Source: Pseudomonas viridiflava (GTDB taxonomy: Bacteria; Pseudomonadota; Gammaproteobacteria; Pseudomonadales; Pseudomonadaceae). From it: a stretch of 64,000 bases of DNA. A program made the position numbers and the translations under genes. Shown piece by piece: positions 49,371 through 58,430 of this stretch. The DNA lies in contig NZ_UUIS01000001.1 of the NCBI RefSeq assembly GCF_900589395.1, positions 184,603-248,602 on the forward strand, in the 5' to 3' direction. Each line of letters begins with the position of its first letter. Within the stretch, counting starts at the first letter, position 1. The notes beneath the pieces are model-generated. The model was not told the DNA's origin, made no database searches, and was given only the letters and a program-made list of their open reading frames with translations.

Positions 49371-49951
49371 GTACCTCGACCCGCCAGATCGTCCGCCCGG
49401 CCGGTGCCGGGCATGAAACCCTTTATGTCCTGCTGCTGTGCCTGCTGATCCTCATGGTCGCCGCTGGTGTAGTCGGGCTGCGTGGTGAAAGCCATGAACC
49501 CGAGGCCATTGCCAGCCATCAACTCGATGCCAGGCGCGACCTGACCGCCGCCGAGCAAGGCATCTATGCCGACCTGCGCGTAACCCTGGATGAAATCCGC
49601 CTGCTGGCCCAGGAACAGGCCTCCCCGGTAACCGTGCAACAACTGGCCGAGGACGGCTTTGCGCCGTTCGCCCAGGACGCCAGTTCCGTCGCCCGTGGTG
49701 CCCACGCCTGGCAGTTGCAAGGGCAGTCCTATCTTGGGCTGAGCCAGGCACCCGAGGTGTCGGGCTCGTTCTTGCTGCGCGGCCATTCCGGCGCCGAGCC
49801 GCATGATGATGAGCCAGCGGACATCTGGCTCAACCGCACCGCCTCCGCTGCGGCACCTACGCAGCTGAGCGACCAGGCCCTGATTGCGACCGGCTGGAAA
49901 CAGGTCGTTGCCCAATTCGATGCCGGGGTAACCCGCCAGCATCAGCACTGA
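49367..49951 (+). CDS. fpvK: FpvK-like inner-membrane protein (DUF6162-like)
   Basis: The 194-residue product overlaps fpvJ by four bases (ATGA). One membrane helix (ETLYVLLLCLLILMVAAG, about 17-40) is followed by a periplasmic domain of helical then mixed character (QGIYADLRVTLDEIRLLAQE; GHSGAEPHDDEPADIWLN) and a His-containing tail (TRQHQH). It corresponds in position to FpvK. The His- and Asp-rich stretches might contact iron (inference). Confidence 0.82.
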   Translation: MSTSTRQIVRPAGAGHETLYVLLLCLLILMVAAGVVGLRGESHEPEAIASHQLDARRDLTAAEQGIYADLRVTLDEIRLLAQEQASPVTVQQLAEDGFAPFAQDASSVARGAHAWQLQGQSYLGLSQAPEVSGSFLLRGHSGAEPHDDEPADIWLNRTASAAAPTQLSDQALIATGWKQVVAQFDAGVTRQHQH

Positions 49952-49986
49952 ACCCACGCATTCATCGCACGGAAGATCGCCTGACC

Positions 49987-50916
49987 ATGCCCATTTCATT
50001 CAAACGCCGCCCCATGCTGCGCGTGCTGCTGGCCGGCCTGTTCGCCGCCCTGCTCACCCCTGTGGCCAGTGCCGACGCGACCAAGCGCCTGCGCATCGGC
50101 ATCACCCTGCATCCTTACTACAGCTACGTGAGCAATATCGTCGGCGACAAGGCCGAGGTGGTGCCGTTGATTCCGGCAGGCTTCAACCCGCACGCCTACG
50201 AACCGCGCGCCGAGGACATCAAGCGCATCGGCTCGCTGGACGTGATCGTGCTCAACGGTGTCGGTCATGACGACTTCGCCGACCGCATGATCCAGGCCAG
50301 CGAGAAACCGGATGTACCGGTGATCGAGGCCAACGCCGACGTGCCATTGCTGGCCGCTACCGGCATTGCCGCGCGCGGCGCCGGCAAGGTGGTCAACCCG
50401 CACACCTTCCTGTCGATCAGCGCCTCCATCGCCCAGGTCAATAATATTGCCCGCGAACTGGGCAAGCTTGACCCGGACAACGCCAAGGCCTACACCGCCA
50501 ACGCCCGCGCCTATGGCAAGCGCTTGCGGCAGATGCGTGCCGATGCCCTGGCCAAGCTGACCCAGGCGCCCAAGGCCGAACTGCGGGTGGCCACCGTGCA
50601 CGCAGCTTACGATTACCTGCTGCGTGAATTCGGCCTGGAAGTGACGGCAGTGGTGGAACCGGCCCACGGTATCGAGCCCAGCCCGAGCCAGTTGAAAAAG
50701 ACCATCGATCAGTTGCGTGAGCTGGACGTGAAAGTGATCTTTTCGGAAATGGACTTCCCTTCCAGCTACGTCGACACCATCCAGCGCGAGTCGGGTGTGA
50801 AGCTGTACCCGCTGTCGCACATTTCCTACGGCGAATACACCGCCGACAAGTATGAAAAAGACATGAAGGGCAACCTCGACACCGTGGTCCGCGCCATTCA
50901 GGAGAGCGGCGCATGA
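49987..50916 (+). CDS. fpvC: FpvC-like TroA-family periplasmic metal-binding protein
   Basis: This is the solute-binding protein of the FpvCDEF ABC system. The 309 residues have a signal peptide (VLLAGLFAALLTPVASA) and cluster A-I metal-binding features: PAGFNPHAYEPRAEDI, VVNPHTFLSISASI and VEPAHGIEPSPSQL each supply a His, and an acidic ligand is likely in the C-terminal region. The His-rich loop of zinc-specific ZnuA is missing. In P. aeruginosa FpvC binds the iron-releasing pyoverdine system's metal and FpvF binds ferripyoverdine. A general Zn/Mn transporter would be the alternative from domains alone; operon order argues against it. Confidence 0.85.
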   Translation: MPISFKRRPMLRVLLAGLFAALLTPVASADATKRLRIGITLHPYYSYVSNIVGDKAEVVPLIPAGFNPHAYEPRAEDIKRIGSLDVIVLNGVGHDDFADRMIQASEKPDVPVIEANADVPLLAATGIAARGAGKVVNPHTFLSISASIAQVNNIARELGKLDPDNAKAYTANARAYGKRLRQMRADALAKLTQAPKAELRVATVHAAYDYLLREFGLEVTAVVEPAHGIEPSPSQLKKTIDQLRELDVKVIFSEMDFPSSYVDTIQRESGVKLYPLSHISYGEYTADKYEKDMKGNLDTVVRAIQESGA

Positions 50917-51665
50917 CCGCTGCCGAACACATCCAGGTCGCCCATCAGGGCCCGGGCATCGAATTTTCCGAAGTCAGCCTGACGCTGGGCCGCACCACGA
51001 TCCTGGACCGCATCAGCTTCGACGTTCACGCCGGCAGCGTGCATGCACTGGTCGGCCCCAATGGGGGCGGCAAGAGTTCGCTGATCAAGACCCTGCTCGG
51101 CCAGATGCCGCACCAGGGCCAGCTCAGCCTGCTGTGGCCAGGCGCCCAGGGCGTGATCGGCTACGTGCCGCAGGCACTGGAATTCGATCGCGGCCTGCCG
51201 ATGACCGTCGAGGACTTCATGGCTGCCATGTGCCAGCGGCGCCCGGCCTTCCTGGGGCTGTCGCGGCACTATGCCGGACCCATTGGCGAGGCGCTGGAGC
51301 GGGTCGGCATGCAGGACAAGCGCAAACGACGCATGGGCGCGCTGTCGGGCGGCGAGCGCCAGCGCGTGCTGCTGGCGCAGGGCCTGATTCCGGCACCGCA
51401 CCTGCTGGTGCTTGATGAGCCGATGTCGGCCCTCGACGAACCCGGCATCCAGGTGTTCGAGCGGCTGCTGGTCGACTGGCGTCAGAGCGGCATCACCGTA
51501 CTGTGGATCGAGCACGACCTGGAAGCGGTCAAGCGCCTGGCCGACCGGGTGACCGGCCTGAATCGCCGGGTGCTGTTCGATGAGCCGGCGCACACGGCCC
51601 TGACGCCTGAACGGCTGTTGACGCTGTTTTCCGCCCATCCACGCAGTGCCGGGAGTGCCCAGTGA
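50913..51665 (+). CDS. fpvD: FpvD-like ABC transporter ATPase
   Basis: The 250-residue nucleotide-binding protein has Walker A GPNGGGKSSL, signature LSGGERQR, Walker B LLVLDEPMSALD and the H-loop in WIEHDLEAV. It is of the metal-type family and is encoded with a four-base overlap (ATGA) after fpvC. It powers the permease encoded next. Confidence 0.92.
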   Translation: MTAAEHIQVAHQGPGIEFSEVSLTLGRTTILDRISFDVHAGSVHALVGPNGGGKSSLIKTLLGQMPHQGQLSLLWPGAQGVIGYVPQALEFDRGLPMTVEDFMAAMCQRRPAFLGLSRHYAGPIGEALERVGMQDKRKRRMGALSGGERQRVLLAQGLIPAPHLLVLDEPMSALDEPGIQVFERLLVDWRQSGITVLWIEHDLEAVKRLADRVTGLNRRVLFDEPAHTALTPERLLTLFSAHPRSAGSAQ

Positions 51666-52564
51666 TGTCCTACGAAAGCTTTCGGCTGTTGATCCAGGAC
51701 CTGGCCAATTCAGGCTACCTGCCCGAGTCGCTGGCCTATGGGTTTGTGCTCAACGCGCTGCTGGCCGGCATGCTGATCGGCCCGGTGCTGGGCGGCCTGG
51801 GCACCTTGGTGGTGGTCAAGCGCTTTGCATTCTTCTCTGAAGCGGTCGGCCATGCCGCGCTGACCGGCGTGGCCATTGGCATTCTGTTGGGCGAACCCTA
51901 CACGGGCCCGTATGGCAGCCTGTTCGGTTACTGCCTGCTGTTCGGCATCGTGCTCAATTACTTGCGCAACCGTACCGGCCTGACGCCCGACACCCTGATC
52001 GGCGTGTTCCTGTCGGTGTCGCTGGCGTTGGGGGCCAGCCTGCTATTGGTGCTGGCCGGCAAGATCAACGTGCATATTCTGGAAAACGTACTGTTCGGCT
52101 CGGTGCTGACGGTCAACAGCAACGACCTGCTGGTACTGGCCATTGTCGGCGCACTGGTCATGGGCCTGAGCCTGCCGCTGTACAACCGCATCATGCTGGC
52201 CAGCTTCAATCCGCAACTGGCGGCCGTACGCGGTGTGGCGGTCAAGGTGCTGGACTACCTGTTCGTGATTCTGGTGACCCTGATCACCGTGGCGGCGGTC
52301 AAGGTCATCGGTGCGATTCTGGTCGGCGCCCTGCTGGTCATCCCGGCCGCCGCCGCACGCTTGCTCAGCCAGTCGCTCAAGGGTTTTTTCTGGGCCTCGG
52401 TGCTGATCGCCACGGTCAGCACCCTGTGCGGCATTTTGCTGCCCATCGTCTTCGACCTGCCCGTGCCGTCGGGTGCTGCGATCATCCTGGTCTGCGGCGC
52501 GGCCTTCGCCCTGGCCGCCATTGCCCGCGGCACCCTGCCCAGCCTCAAGGGAAATATCGGATAA
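51662..52564 (+). CDS. fpvE: FpvE-like ABC transporter permease
   Basis: The 300-residue inner-membrane protein has about eight hydrophobic helices and belongs to the ZnuB/TroC-type ABC-3 permeases (GTLVVVKRFAFFSEAVGHAAL, VKVIGAILVGALLVIPAAAARLL). It overlaps fpvD by four bases. A second ATG is the next codon, so the true start may be residue 2. Confidence 0.9.
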   Translation: MMSYESFRLLIQDLANSGYLPESLAYGFVLNALLAGMLIGPVLGGLGTLVVVKRFAFFSEAVGHAALTGVAIGILLGEPYTGPYGSLFGYCLLFGIVLNYLRNRTGLTPDTLIGVFLSVSLALGASLLLVLAGKINVHILENVLFGSVLTVNSNDLLVLAIVGALVMGLSLPLYNRIMLASFNPQLAAVRGVAVKVLDYLFVILVTLITVAAVKVIGAILVGALLVIPAAAARLLSQSLKGFFWASVLIATVSTLCGILLPIVFDLPVPSGAAIILVCGAAFALAAIARGTLPSLKGNIG

Positions 52565-53512
52565 ATGCCCACTTCAAACCTGCACCGCCTCGTTCTTGCC
52601 CTGGCCCTGGGCGGCCTGTTCAGCCACAGCGTGCTGGCCGCCCAGGCACAACCTGCTGCCTCCCAGGCCTCGGCGACCCCGGCAGCGACCAAGCCGGTAC
52701 GGATTCTGGCCAGCCTGCCGATCACCTATGGCCTGGGGCAGATCCTGCTCAAGGACACCGGCGTGGTACTGGAACGCGCCGCTGCGGCCAACCTGCCAGG
52801 CTCGCGGCAGAGCGCCTATTTCACCGGACGCGGCGCCGAGGCGTTGCACAGGCTGGCCACGGATGCCGATGCGGTGATCGGCCTGCGCTCGATCTGGGGC
52901 GAAGACTCGCTGTACCCCAATGCGCGGCGCAGCAATATCCGCATTGTCGAGATCGACGCGGCGCGTCCTGTCGACGGTGCCCTGCCCGGTGTTGCCCTGC
53001 AGGCCGGACAAGGTATCGACGGCCTCAACAGCCAGCCCTGGCTGGCCAGCCACAATCTGGGGCGCATGGCCGATGTCTTGAGCGCCGACCTGGTGCGCCT
53101 GGCACCTGAGGCCAAGCCACGCATCGAAGCCAACCTGGCGGCCTTCAAGCAACAGTTGCTCACCCTCAGCGCCGACAGCGAAAAACGCCTGGCCCAGGCC
53201 GACAATGTGGCGGTGGTGAGCCTGTCCGATCGCTTGAACTACCTGATCAGCGGGCTCAACCTGGAGCTGGTCGAGCGCCAGGTACTGACCGATGAGCAAT
53301 GGACACCCGCGACCTTGCAGAAGCTGACCACCACCCTCAAGGACAACGAGGTCGCGGTGGTCCTCGACCACCGCGAGCCACCGGCACCGGTCAAGGCCGC
53401 TATCAGTGCCGCCGGCAGCCAGTTACTGGTACTGGGCAGCGAAAACGACGACCCGCTGGCCGGGCTGCAACAGGATGTCGACCTGCTGCTCAAGGCGCTG
53501 ACCAAAGGCTGA
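52565..53512 (+). CDS. fpvF: FpvF-like second periplasmic binding protein
   Basis: The ATG directly follows the fpvE stop (TAAATG). The 315-residue product has a signal peptide (ALALGGLFSHSVLA) and an Ala/Pro/Gln-rich linker (about 26-45), then a TroA-like fold that lacks the three-His metal site of FpvC (ILASLPITYGLGQILLKDTG; YFTGRGAEALHRLATDADAV). P. aeruginosa FpvF binds ferripyoverdine, so two binding proteins in one operon is expected here. It ends at a strong terminator. Confidence 0.83.
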   Translation: MPTSNLHRLVLALALGGLFSHSVLAAQAQPAASQASATPAATKPVRILASLPITYGLGQILLKDTGVVLERAAAANLPGSRQSAYFTGRGAEALHRLATDADAVIGLRSIWGEDSLYPNARRSNIRIVEIDAARPVDGALPGVALQAGQGIDGLNSQPWLASHNLGRMADVLSADLVRLAPEAKPRIEANLAAFKQQLLTLSADSEKRLAQADNVAVVSLSDRLNYLISGLNLELVERQVLTDEQWTPATLQKLTTTLKDNEVAVVLDHREPPAPVKAAISAAGSQLLVLGSENDDPLAGLQQDVDLLLKALTKG

Positions 53513-53530
53513 ATGGCATCGTGCATGCAC

Positions 53531-53564
53531 AAAAAGGCGGATCGCACCTGGATCCGCCTTTTTT
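53531..53564. terminator. Terminator after the fpv operon
   Basis: AAAAAGGCGGATC (53531-53543) and GATCCGCCTTTTTT (from 53551) pair perfectly around GCACCTG with a T-run. It lies 19 bases after fpvF and just ahead of the convergent gene end at 53574. Confidence 0.9.
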
Positions 53565-53573
53565 GCCTGAAGG

Positions 53574-54095
53574 TCAATGGCTGGCGTGCAGCAGAGGCTG
53601 GACCTGCGGCATTGCCGAAGAGTGGTGATTGAGAATCTTCCACTTCCCGTCCACCTGGGTGTACAGGAAGGTGTAGCGCGCCTGAACTTCGCTGATTTTG
53701 CCGTCGGCGGCGGTCAGGGTGAAGGTGTAGACGCCGCTGTCCATGGCAGCCGTTGGGCCCAGGCTGCGGATTTCCCGATAGTTGATCCGCCCTACCGGCT
53801 TGAGCACCAGGAAGTGATCGAAGTAATCACTGATTTGCGTCGGTGTGGCACGCACTTCATTGGACACCGTCGGTTGCAGCACCGCGTTGGTGGCATACAG
53901 GCCGGTCACGGTCTTGGCGCTGCCGGTCTTGAGGGCGGCATTCCACTGGTCGAACAATCCGGCAATTTCACGTTCGCGGCTGTCGCTCGGCAGTTCGGCC
54001 ACTGTGCGGTACACGTACGGAGTGGTTTCAACGGCCTGGACCCAAGGCGCACTGACGGCCAGGGCCAGGGCTACAACGACGGTTTTCAATTTCAT
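53574..54095 (-). CDS. Exported NTF2-like / CaMKII-association-domain protein
   Basis: The 173-residue product has a signal peptide (VVVALALAVSAPWVQA) followed by an NTF2-like cone domain of the SgcJ/EcaC or CaMKII_AD type: REREIAGLFDQWNAALKTGS, VTGLYATNAVLQP, and RYTFLYTQVDGKWKILNHHSS. Such proteins are small-molecule-binding or polyketide-cyclase-like; function is unknown. It is divergent from the histidine kinase operon, so it may be one of its targets (inference). Confidence 0.75.
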   Translation of the reverse strand: MKLKTVVVALALAVSAPWVQAVETTPYVYRTVAELPSDSREREIAGLFDQWNAALKTGSAKTVTGLYATNAVLQPTVSNEVRATPTQISDYFDHFLVLKPVGRINYREIRSLGPTAAMDSGVYTFTLTAADGKISEVQARYTFLYTQVDGKWKILNHHSSAMPQVQPLLHASH

Positions 54096-54175
54096 GACAT
54101 TTCTCCTTCACGTTGGTCAGGCCACTACTGTGCCGGGCTTGGAGAACGGGGCCATCGGCCAACCGGCGTCTTTTT

Positions 54176-54197
54176 CCTATGCCATTCGGCAGATAGG
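54176..54197. promoter_or_regulatory. Inverted repeat between the secreted protein gene and the kinase operon
   Basis: CCTAT...ATAGG with inner GCC/GGC arms (CCTATGCC ATTC GGCAGATAGG) forms a 22-base imperfect dyad in the divergent region. It is a candidate site for the NarL/LuxR-type regulator encoded downstream; this is inference. Confidence 0.35.
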
Positions 54198-54271
54198 CAG
54201 GCAGGGGTCCGACAGGTTCTAATGGCGCATGATTGCCCGCACAAGCGCGCGCCCCTGCAGGAACGTCCTAC

Positions 54272-55459
54272 ATGCCTACCTCCTCCCACGATCCGGCCAG
54301 CGCCCTGGCCATCCGCGCGCATTACCGGCAGGCCCAAAGCCGTGCAGCACGCTTGCGCCTGCTGGTGGACACCGGCCAGCAATTGACCGGCCTGGCCCCT
54401 GAGGCCATGCGCCAACAGGTCCTGCAGCGCGCCTGCGCCTTCGTGGCCATGGACCATGGCCTGCTGCTGGAATGGCCTGCGGACAGGACCGCCTGCTGCA
54501 CCGCCAGCCTGGGCAGCCATGAACGCCTGGGCAGCCTGGTCGGGCACGCGGACACCACACTGCGCCAGCCTGCCTGGCTGGAAACAGCCGACACGCCACT
54601 GCATGCCGTACTGCAACTGCCCCTGCGCGGTGCCGACGACCGCACGTTCGGCCTGTTGCTCCTGGCCAACAGCCTGCCCATCAGCGCGCCCGACAGCGAA
54701 GACATCGAGTCGCTACAATTGCTCGCCACCTTGCTGGCCGCCCACCTGGAAAACAATCGCCTGCTGCAGACCCAGATCAGCCGTGAACGCAGCATGTCGG
54801 AGCTGGTGCATCGCCTGTTCACTGCCCAGGAAGACGAACGCAAGCGCATGGCCTATGACCTGCATGATGGGCTGGCGCAATCTCTGGCCGGCCTGCACCA
54901 GCGCCTGCAAGGCTTTGCCGGGCGCTGCCCGTCGCTGCCTGCCCCACTGGACGGCGACCTGGAAAACATTCTCGACCTGGCCCGGCATTGCGTGGGCGAA
55001 GCGCGCCAGCTGATCGGCGGCCTGCGGCCCAGTGTGCTGGACGACTTCGGCCTGTGGCGCGCCATCGACAAGGAAGCCGACCGCCTGCGCGACGCCGGTA
55101 TCGACGTGCACTGGCAGGCCCGCTCGCACGAGCGCCTGCCGCCTTCGGTCGAAATCGCCCTGTTTCGTATCGCCCAGGAAGGCATCAACAACGTCCTCAA
55201 GCATGCCGGGGCACAGCGTGTCGAGCTGGGTCTGCAACACCACGGCCAACAGGTGTCGCTGCACCTGAGCGATGACGGCTGCGGTTTCGATATCGACAGC
55301 CTGCAACCTCATCACCCGGCCAGCTCGCTGGGCCTGGTCACCATGCAGGAGCGCGCCAGCCTGCTGGGCGGGCATTTCAGCTGTATCCGTTCGTCCGCTG
55401 GCGGTACACGGTTGCAGACCCGCGTGCCCCTGGCCCCGGCACAGCAGGTGCAGCCATGA
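54272..55459 (+). CDS. GAF-domain sensor histidine kinase, NarX/HisKA_3 type
   Basis: The ATG at 54272 (AGGAACG 6 bases upstream) gives 395 residues with no membrane segment, so it is likely cytosolic. A GAF-like domain (about 20-180; ACAFVAMDHGLLLEW, LLLLANSLP) precedes the HisKA_3 domain, where the phosphorylated His lies in ERKRMAYDLHDGLAQSL, and a HATPase_c domain (FRIAQEGINNVLKHA N-box, DDGCGFD). It overlaps the response regulator gene by four bases, so the two form a kinase-regulator pair. Confidence 0.92.
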   Translation: MPTSSHDPASALAIRAHYRQAQSRAARLRLLVDTGQQLTGLAPEAMRQQVLQRACAFVAMDHGLLLEWPADRTACCTASLGSHERLGSLVGHADTTLRQPAWLETADTPLHAVLQLPLRGADDRTFGLLLLANSLPISAPDSEDIESLQLLATLLAAHLENNRLLQTQISRERSMSELVHRLFTAQEDERKRMAYDLHDGLAQSLAGLHQRLQGFAGRCPSLPAPLDGDLENILDLARHCVGEARQLIGGLRPSVLDDFGLWRAIDKEADRLRDAGIDVHWQARSHERLPPSVEIALFRIAQEGINNVLKHAGAQRVELGLQHHGQQVSLHLSDDGCGFDIDSLQPHHPASSLGLVTMQERASLLGGHFSCIRSSAGGTRLQTRVPLAPAQQVQP

Positions 55460-56109
55460 CGCCCCCTCTGCGCCTGGTGCTGGCCGATGACCATGAAGTG
55501 ACCCGCACCGGGTTTGTTTCCATGCTGGCCGGCCATCCCGAATTCGTCGTGGTCGGCGAGGCCTGTGACGGCCAGCAGGCCGTGGACATGTGCCAGGCCC
55601 TGAAACCCGATATCGCCATCCTCGACATCCGCATGCCGGTGCTCAACGGCCTGGGGGCCGCCCGCCTGCTGCAACAGTGCATGCCCGGCCTGAAAGTGGT
55701 GATGTTCACCATGGATGACAGCACCGATCACCTGGAGGCGGCGATCAGCGCCGGGGCTGTGGGCTACCTGCTCAAAGATGCCAGGCGCGAAGAAATGATC
55801 GCCAGCCTGCAACGCGTGGCCCGTGGCGAGGAAGCCCTGAACGGCGCGGTCAGTGCCCGCCTGCTGCGGCGCATGGCCGAGCGCGGCGGGCAGGCGGCAC
55901 CGGCCCTGGAAACCCTGACCGCCCGTGAGCGTCAGGTGCTGGCGCTGGTTGCTGGCGGCTGCAGCAACCGGGTCATCGGTGAACGCCTGGGGATTACCAC
56001 CGGCACGGCCAAGGCGCATGTCGAACGGGTCATCGGCAAACTGGGCGCATCCGACCGCACCCAGGCTGCGGTGCGGGGCGTGGCCCTGGGTCTGGTGCCC
56101 GGCCAATGA
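55456..56109 (+). CDS. NarL/LuxR-type response regulator
   Basis: The 217-residue product has a receiver domain (VLADDHEVTRTGF acidic pair; phospho-Asp in IAILDIRMPVLNG; Thr in VVMFTMDDS; Lys in YLLKDA) and a C-terminal LuxR HTH (TARERQVLALVAGGCSNRVIG). It is overlapped on both sides by ATGA junctions, linking it to the kinase upstream and the hybrid kinase downstream. The targets are unknown; the dyad at 54176 is one candidate. Confidence 0.93.
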   Translation: MTPPLRLVLADDHEVTRTGFVSMLAGHPEFVVVGEACDGQQAVDMCQALKPDIAILDIRMPVLNGLGAARLLQQCMPGLKVVMFTMDDSTDHLEAAISAGAVGYLLKDARREEMIASLQRVARGEEALNGAVSARLLRRMAERGGQAAPALETLTARERQVLALVAGGCSNRVIGERLGITTGTAKAHVERVIGKLGASDRTQAAVRGVALGLVPGQ

Positions 56110-58430
56110 CCGAGGTCATGCACACACCGGCCAGTCGCTGGGCCGACCTGCCGCTGCGCGGCAAGGCACTGGTGGCCATCTCTTTGCCGCTGGTCTTGTT
56201 GATGGGGTCGCTGATACTGATTTACATCACCGAGCGCCAGACAGCTCAAGCCGAGGAAGATGTGCGCCGGGTTCTGCTGGTCCAGGGCGATATCCAGACC
56301 GTGCACACCCAGTTGGCCGAAGCGGCGGCCAGTGTCCGTGGTTATCTGCTGACCCGCCACGAAGACTTCCTGCCGGCCTATCGGCAGGCCGGCGCCCTGA
56401 TCGAAGCCGCCCGCCAGCGCCTCAATGACAACGTGCGCGACCCTCAGATGCGCGAACACCTGCAGGCCATCGCGCCGCTGATTGCCTCCAAGCTCGAGGG
56501 CCTGGCGGCCTTGCACAACCTGCAACCGGCCGAACGGGACTTGATCTCGGCGATTCTGGTAGAGAACAAGTCGATTCTCGACGAGCTGCGCCAGCGCATC
56601 GACACCATGCGCACGCGCGAAGACACGTTGCTGGCCGAGCGCACGGCGGCCGCGGCGGCCACCCGCCAGCGCCTGCTGTTCTCGACCCTGCTTGCCGCCG
56701 GTTGTGGGCTGTTCGGGGCGATCATTGCCGTGCTGTTGCTGACGCGAGGCATCGTCGCCCGGGTCCAGCAAGTGCAAGGCAACGCCCAGCGCCTGGCGCT
56801 CGGCCAGCCCTTGTGGCCGCAGCCGCCGGAAAACGATGAGGTCGGCCAGTTGGGCAGCCGCCTGGTGGAGGCCGGTCACCTGCTGACCGAGCGTGAACGG
56901 GCCTTGCGCGATAACGAAGAACGCTTGCGGCTGATCATCGACGGGGTCAAGGACTATGGGATCTTCGCCCTGGATATCCACGGCAGTGTCACCAGCTGGA
57001 ACGTCGGCGCCGAGCGCATCAAGGGCTACACCGAACAGGAAATCATCGGCCGGCACTTTTCGGTGTTCTACCTGCTCGACGAATGCCCGGACCATCCGGC
57101 CAGGGCCCTGGAAGCCGCCACACGCGACGGCCACTACATGGAAGAAGGCTGGCGCTGCCGCAAGGATGGCAGCCGGTTCTGGGCCAGCGTGGTCATCACC
57201 GCCCAGTACGATGCCAGCGGCGCCCTGCGCGGGTTTTCCAAGATCACCCGTGACATCACCGACCGTCGCGCCGCCGAAATCGACCTGCGCAATGCACGCG
57301 AGCTGGCCGAACGCGCCAGCCGGGCAAAAAGCGAATTCCTGTCGCGCATGAGCCATGAACTGCGCACGCCCCTGAACGCCATTCTGGGGTTTGCGCAATT
57401 GCTGGACATGGACGCCGCACCGGGCCAGGCCACTCATGCCAGGCACATCCTGCGCGCAGGCCAGCACCTGCTGACCCTGATCAATGAAGTGCTGGACATC
57501 GCGCGCATCGAGGCCGGTCGCCTGGCCCTGAACCTGGAGCCGGTGGCCCTGGGTCCGGCCTTGCAGGAAGCGCTGACGCTGGTCTGGCCCATGGCCACAG
57601 AGGCAGGCATCGAACTGAGCCCGCTGCCCCTGCACATCGACGATCATGGTGTGCTGGCCGATCGGCAACGACTGATCCAGGTGCTGCTGAACCTGCTGTC
57701 CAACGCCATCAAGTACAACCGTCCGGCAGGCCGGGTGTGGGTCGAAGTGCAGGCGCGTGCCGGGCGCCTGGGCATTTCGGTCAACGACACCGGGCATGGT
57801 ATTGCCACCGACAAGCTTGAGCGCCTGTTTACCCCTTTCGAACGCCTGGAGGCCGACCCGCGCGTCGAAGGCACCGGCCTCGGCCTGGCGTTGAGCAAAA
57901 ACCTGCTGCAGGCCATGCAGGGCACCTTGACGGTACACAGCACACCCGGGCAAGGCTGTCGCTTTACCCTTGAACTGCCCGTTGCACAGGCACAGCGTGC
58001 TGCGGCCGTCGCGTTGCACCTGCCGGCCTTGCCGGCCGCGCCGGCGTTGCACAATCGCGGCACCGTGCTGTGCATCGAAGGCAACCTGTCGAGCATGGCC
58101 CTGATTGAAACCCTGCTGCAACGTCGGCCGGGCATCGGCCTGTTGTCGAGCATGCTCGGCCAGCTGGGCCTGGACCTGGCCCGCCAGCACGCGCCGCAGC
58201 TGATCCTGCTGGACATCGACCTGCCGGATTTGCCGGGCCTTGAGGTCTTGAGGCGCCTGCGTGAGTGGCCCGCCACGGCACAGACGCCCGTGATCATCCT
58301 GACCGCAGACGCCAGTCACCTGGGCCGCAGCACCCTGCAAGCGGCCGGTGCTACCGCGACCCTGGTCAAACCCCTGCATGTACCAGGCTTTCTCGCCTAT
58401 CTGGACCAGTACTTACCGGAGCCTGAATGA
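56106..58430 (+). CDS. Membrane hybrid histidine kinase (CHASE3-PAS-HisKA-HATPase-REC)
   Basis: The 774-residue protein has two membrane helices (about 20-42 and 188-215) bracketing a periplasmic CHASE3-type helical domain (VHTQLAEAAASVRGYLLTRHEDF). A PAS domain (about 265-390) precedes HisKA with the phospho-His H417 in RMSHELRTPLNA, and HATPase_c with LLNLLSNAIKYN, DTGHGIA and GTGLGLALS. The C-terminal receiver (about 655-770) keeps the phospho-Asp (LILLDIDLPDLPG) and Lys (VKPL), but its usual acidic pair reads CIEGN, with one Asp lost. It overlaps genes on both sides by four bases. Confidence 0.92.
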   Translation: MTEVMHTPASRWADLPLRGKALVAISLPLVLLMGSLILIYITERQTAQAEEDVRRVLLVQGDIQTVHTQLAEAAASVRGYLLTRHEDFLPAYRQAGALIEAARQRLNDNVRDPQMREHLQAIAPLIASKLEGLAALHNLQPAERDLISAILVENKSILDELRQRIDTMRTREDTLLAERTAAAAATRQRLLFSTLLAAGCGLFGAIIAVLLLTRGIVARVQQVQGNAQRLALGQPLWPQPPENDEVGQLGSRLVEAGHLLTERERALRDNEERLRLIIDGVKDYGIFALDIHGSVTSWNVGAERIKGYTEQEIIGRHFSVFYLLDECPDHPARALEAATRDGHYMEEGWRCRKDGSRFWASVVITAQYDASGALRGFSKITRDITDRRAAEIDLRNARELAERASRAKSEFLSRMSHELRTPLNAILGFAQLLDMDAAPGQATHARHILRAGQHLLTLINEVLDIARIEAGRLALNLEPVALGPALQEALTLVWPMATEAGIELSPLPLHIDDHGVLADRQRLIQVLLNLLSNAIKYNRPAGRVWVEVQARAGRLGISVNDTGHGIATDKLERLFTPFERLEADPRVEGTGLGLALSKNLLQAMQGTLTVHSTPGQGCRFTLELPVAQAQRAAAVALHLPALPAAPALHNRGTVLCIEGNLSSMALIETLLQRRPGIGLLSSMLGQLGLDLARQHAPQLILLDIDLPDLPGLEVLRRLREWPATAQTPVIILTADASHLGRSTLQAAGATATLVKPLHVPGFLAYLDQYLPEPE

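Noticed and set aside
55932-58379. 815-codon minus-strand frame opposite the hybrid kinase
   Set aside because: Antisense to a gene with complete HisKA and HATPase motifs; no domain of its own.
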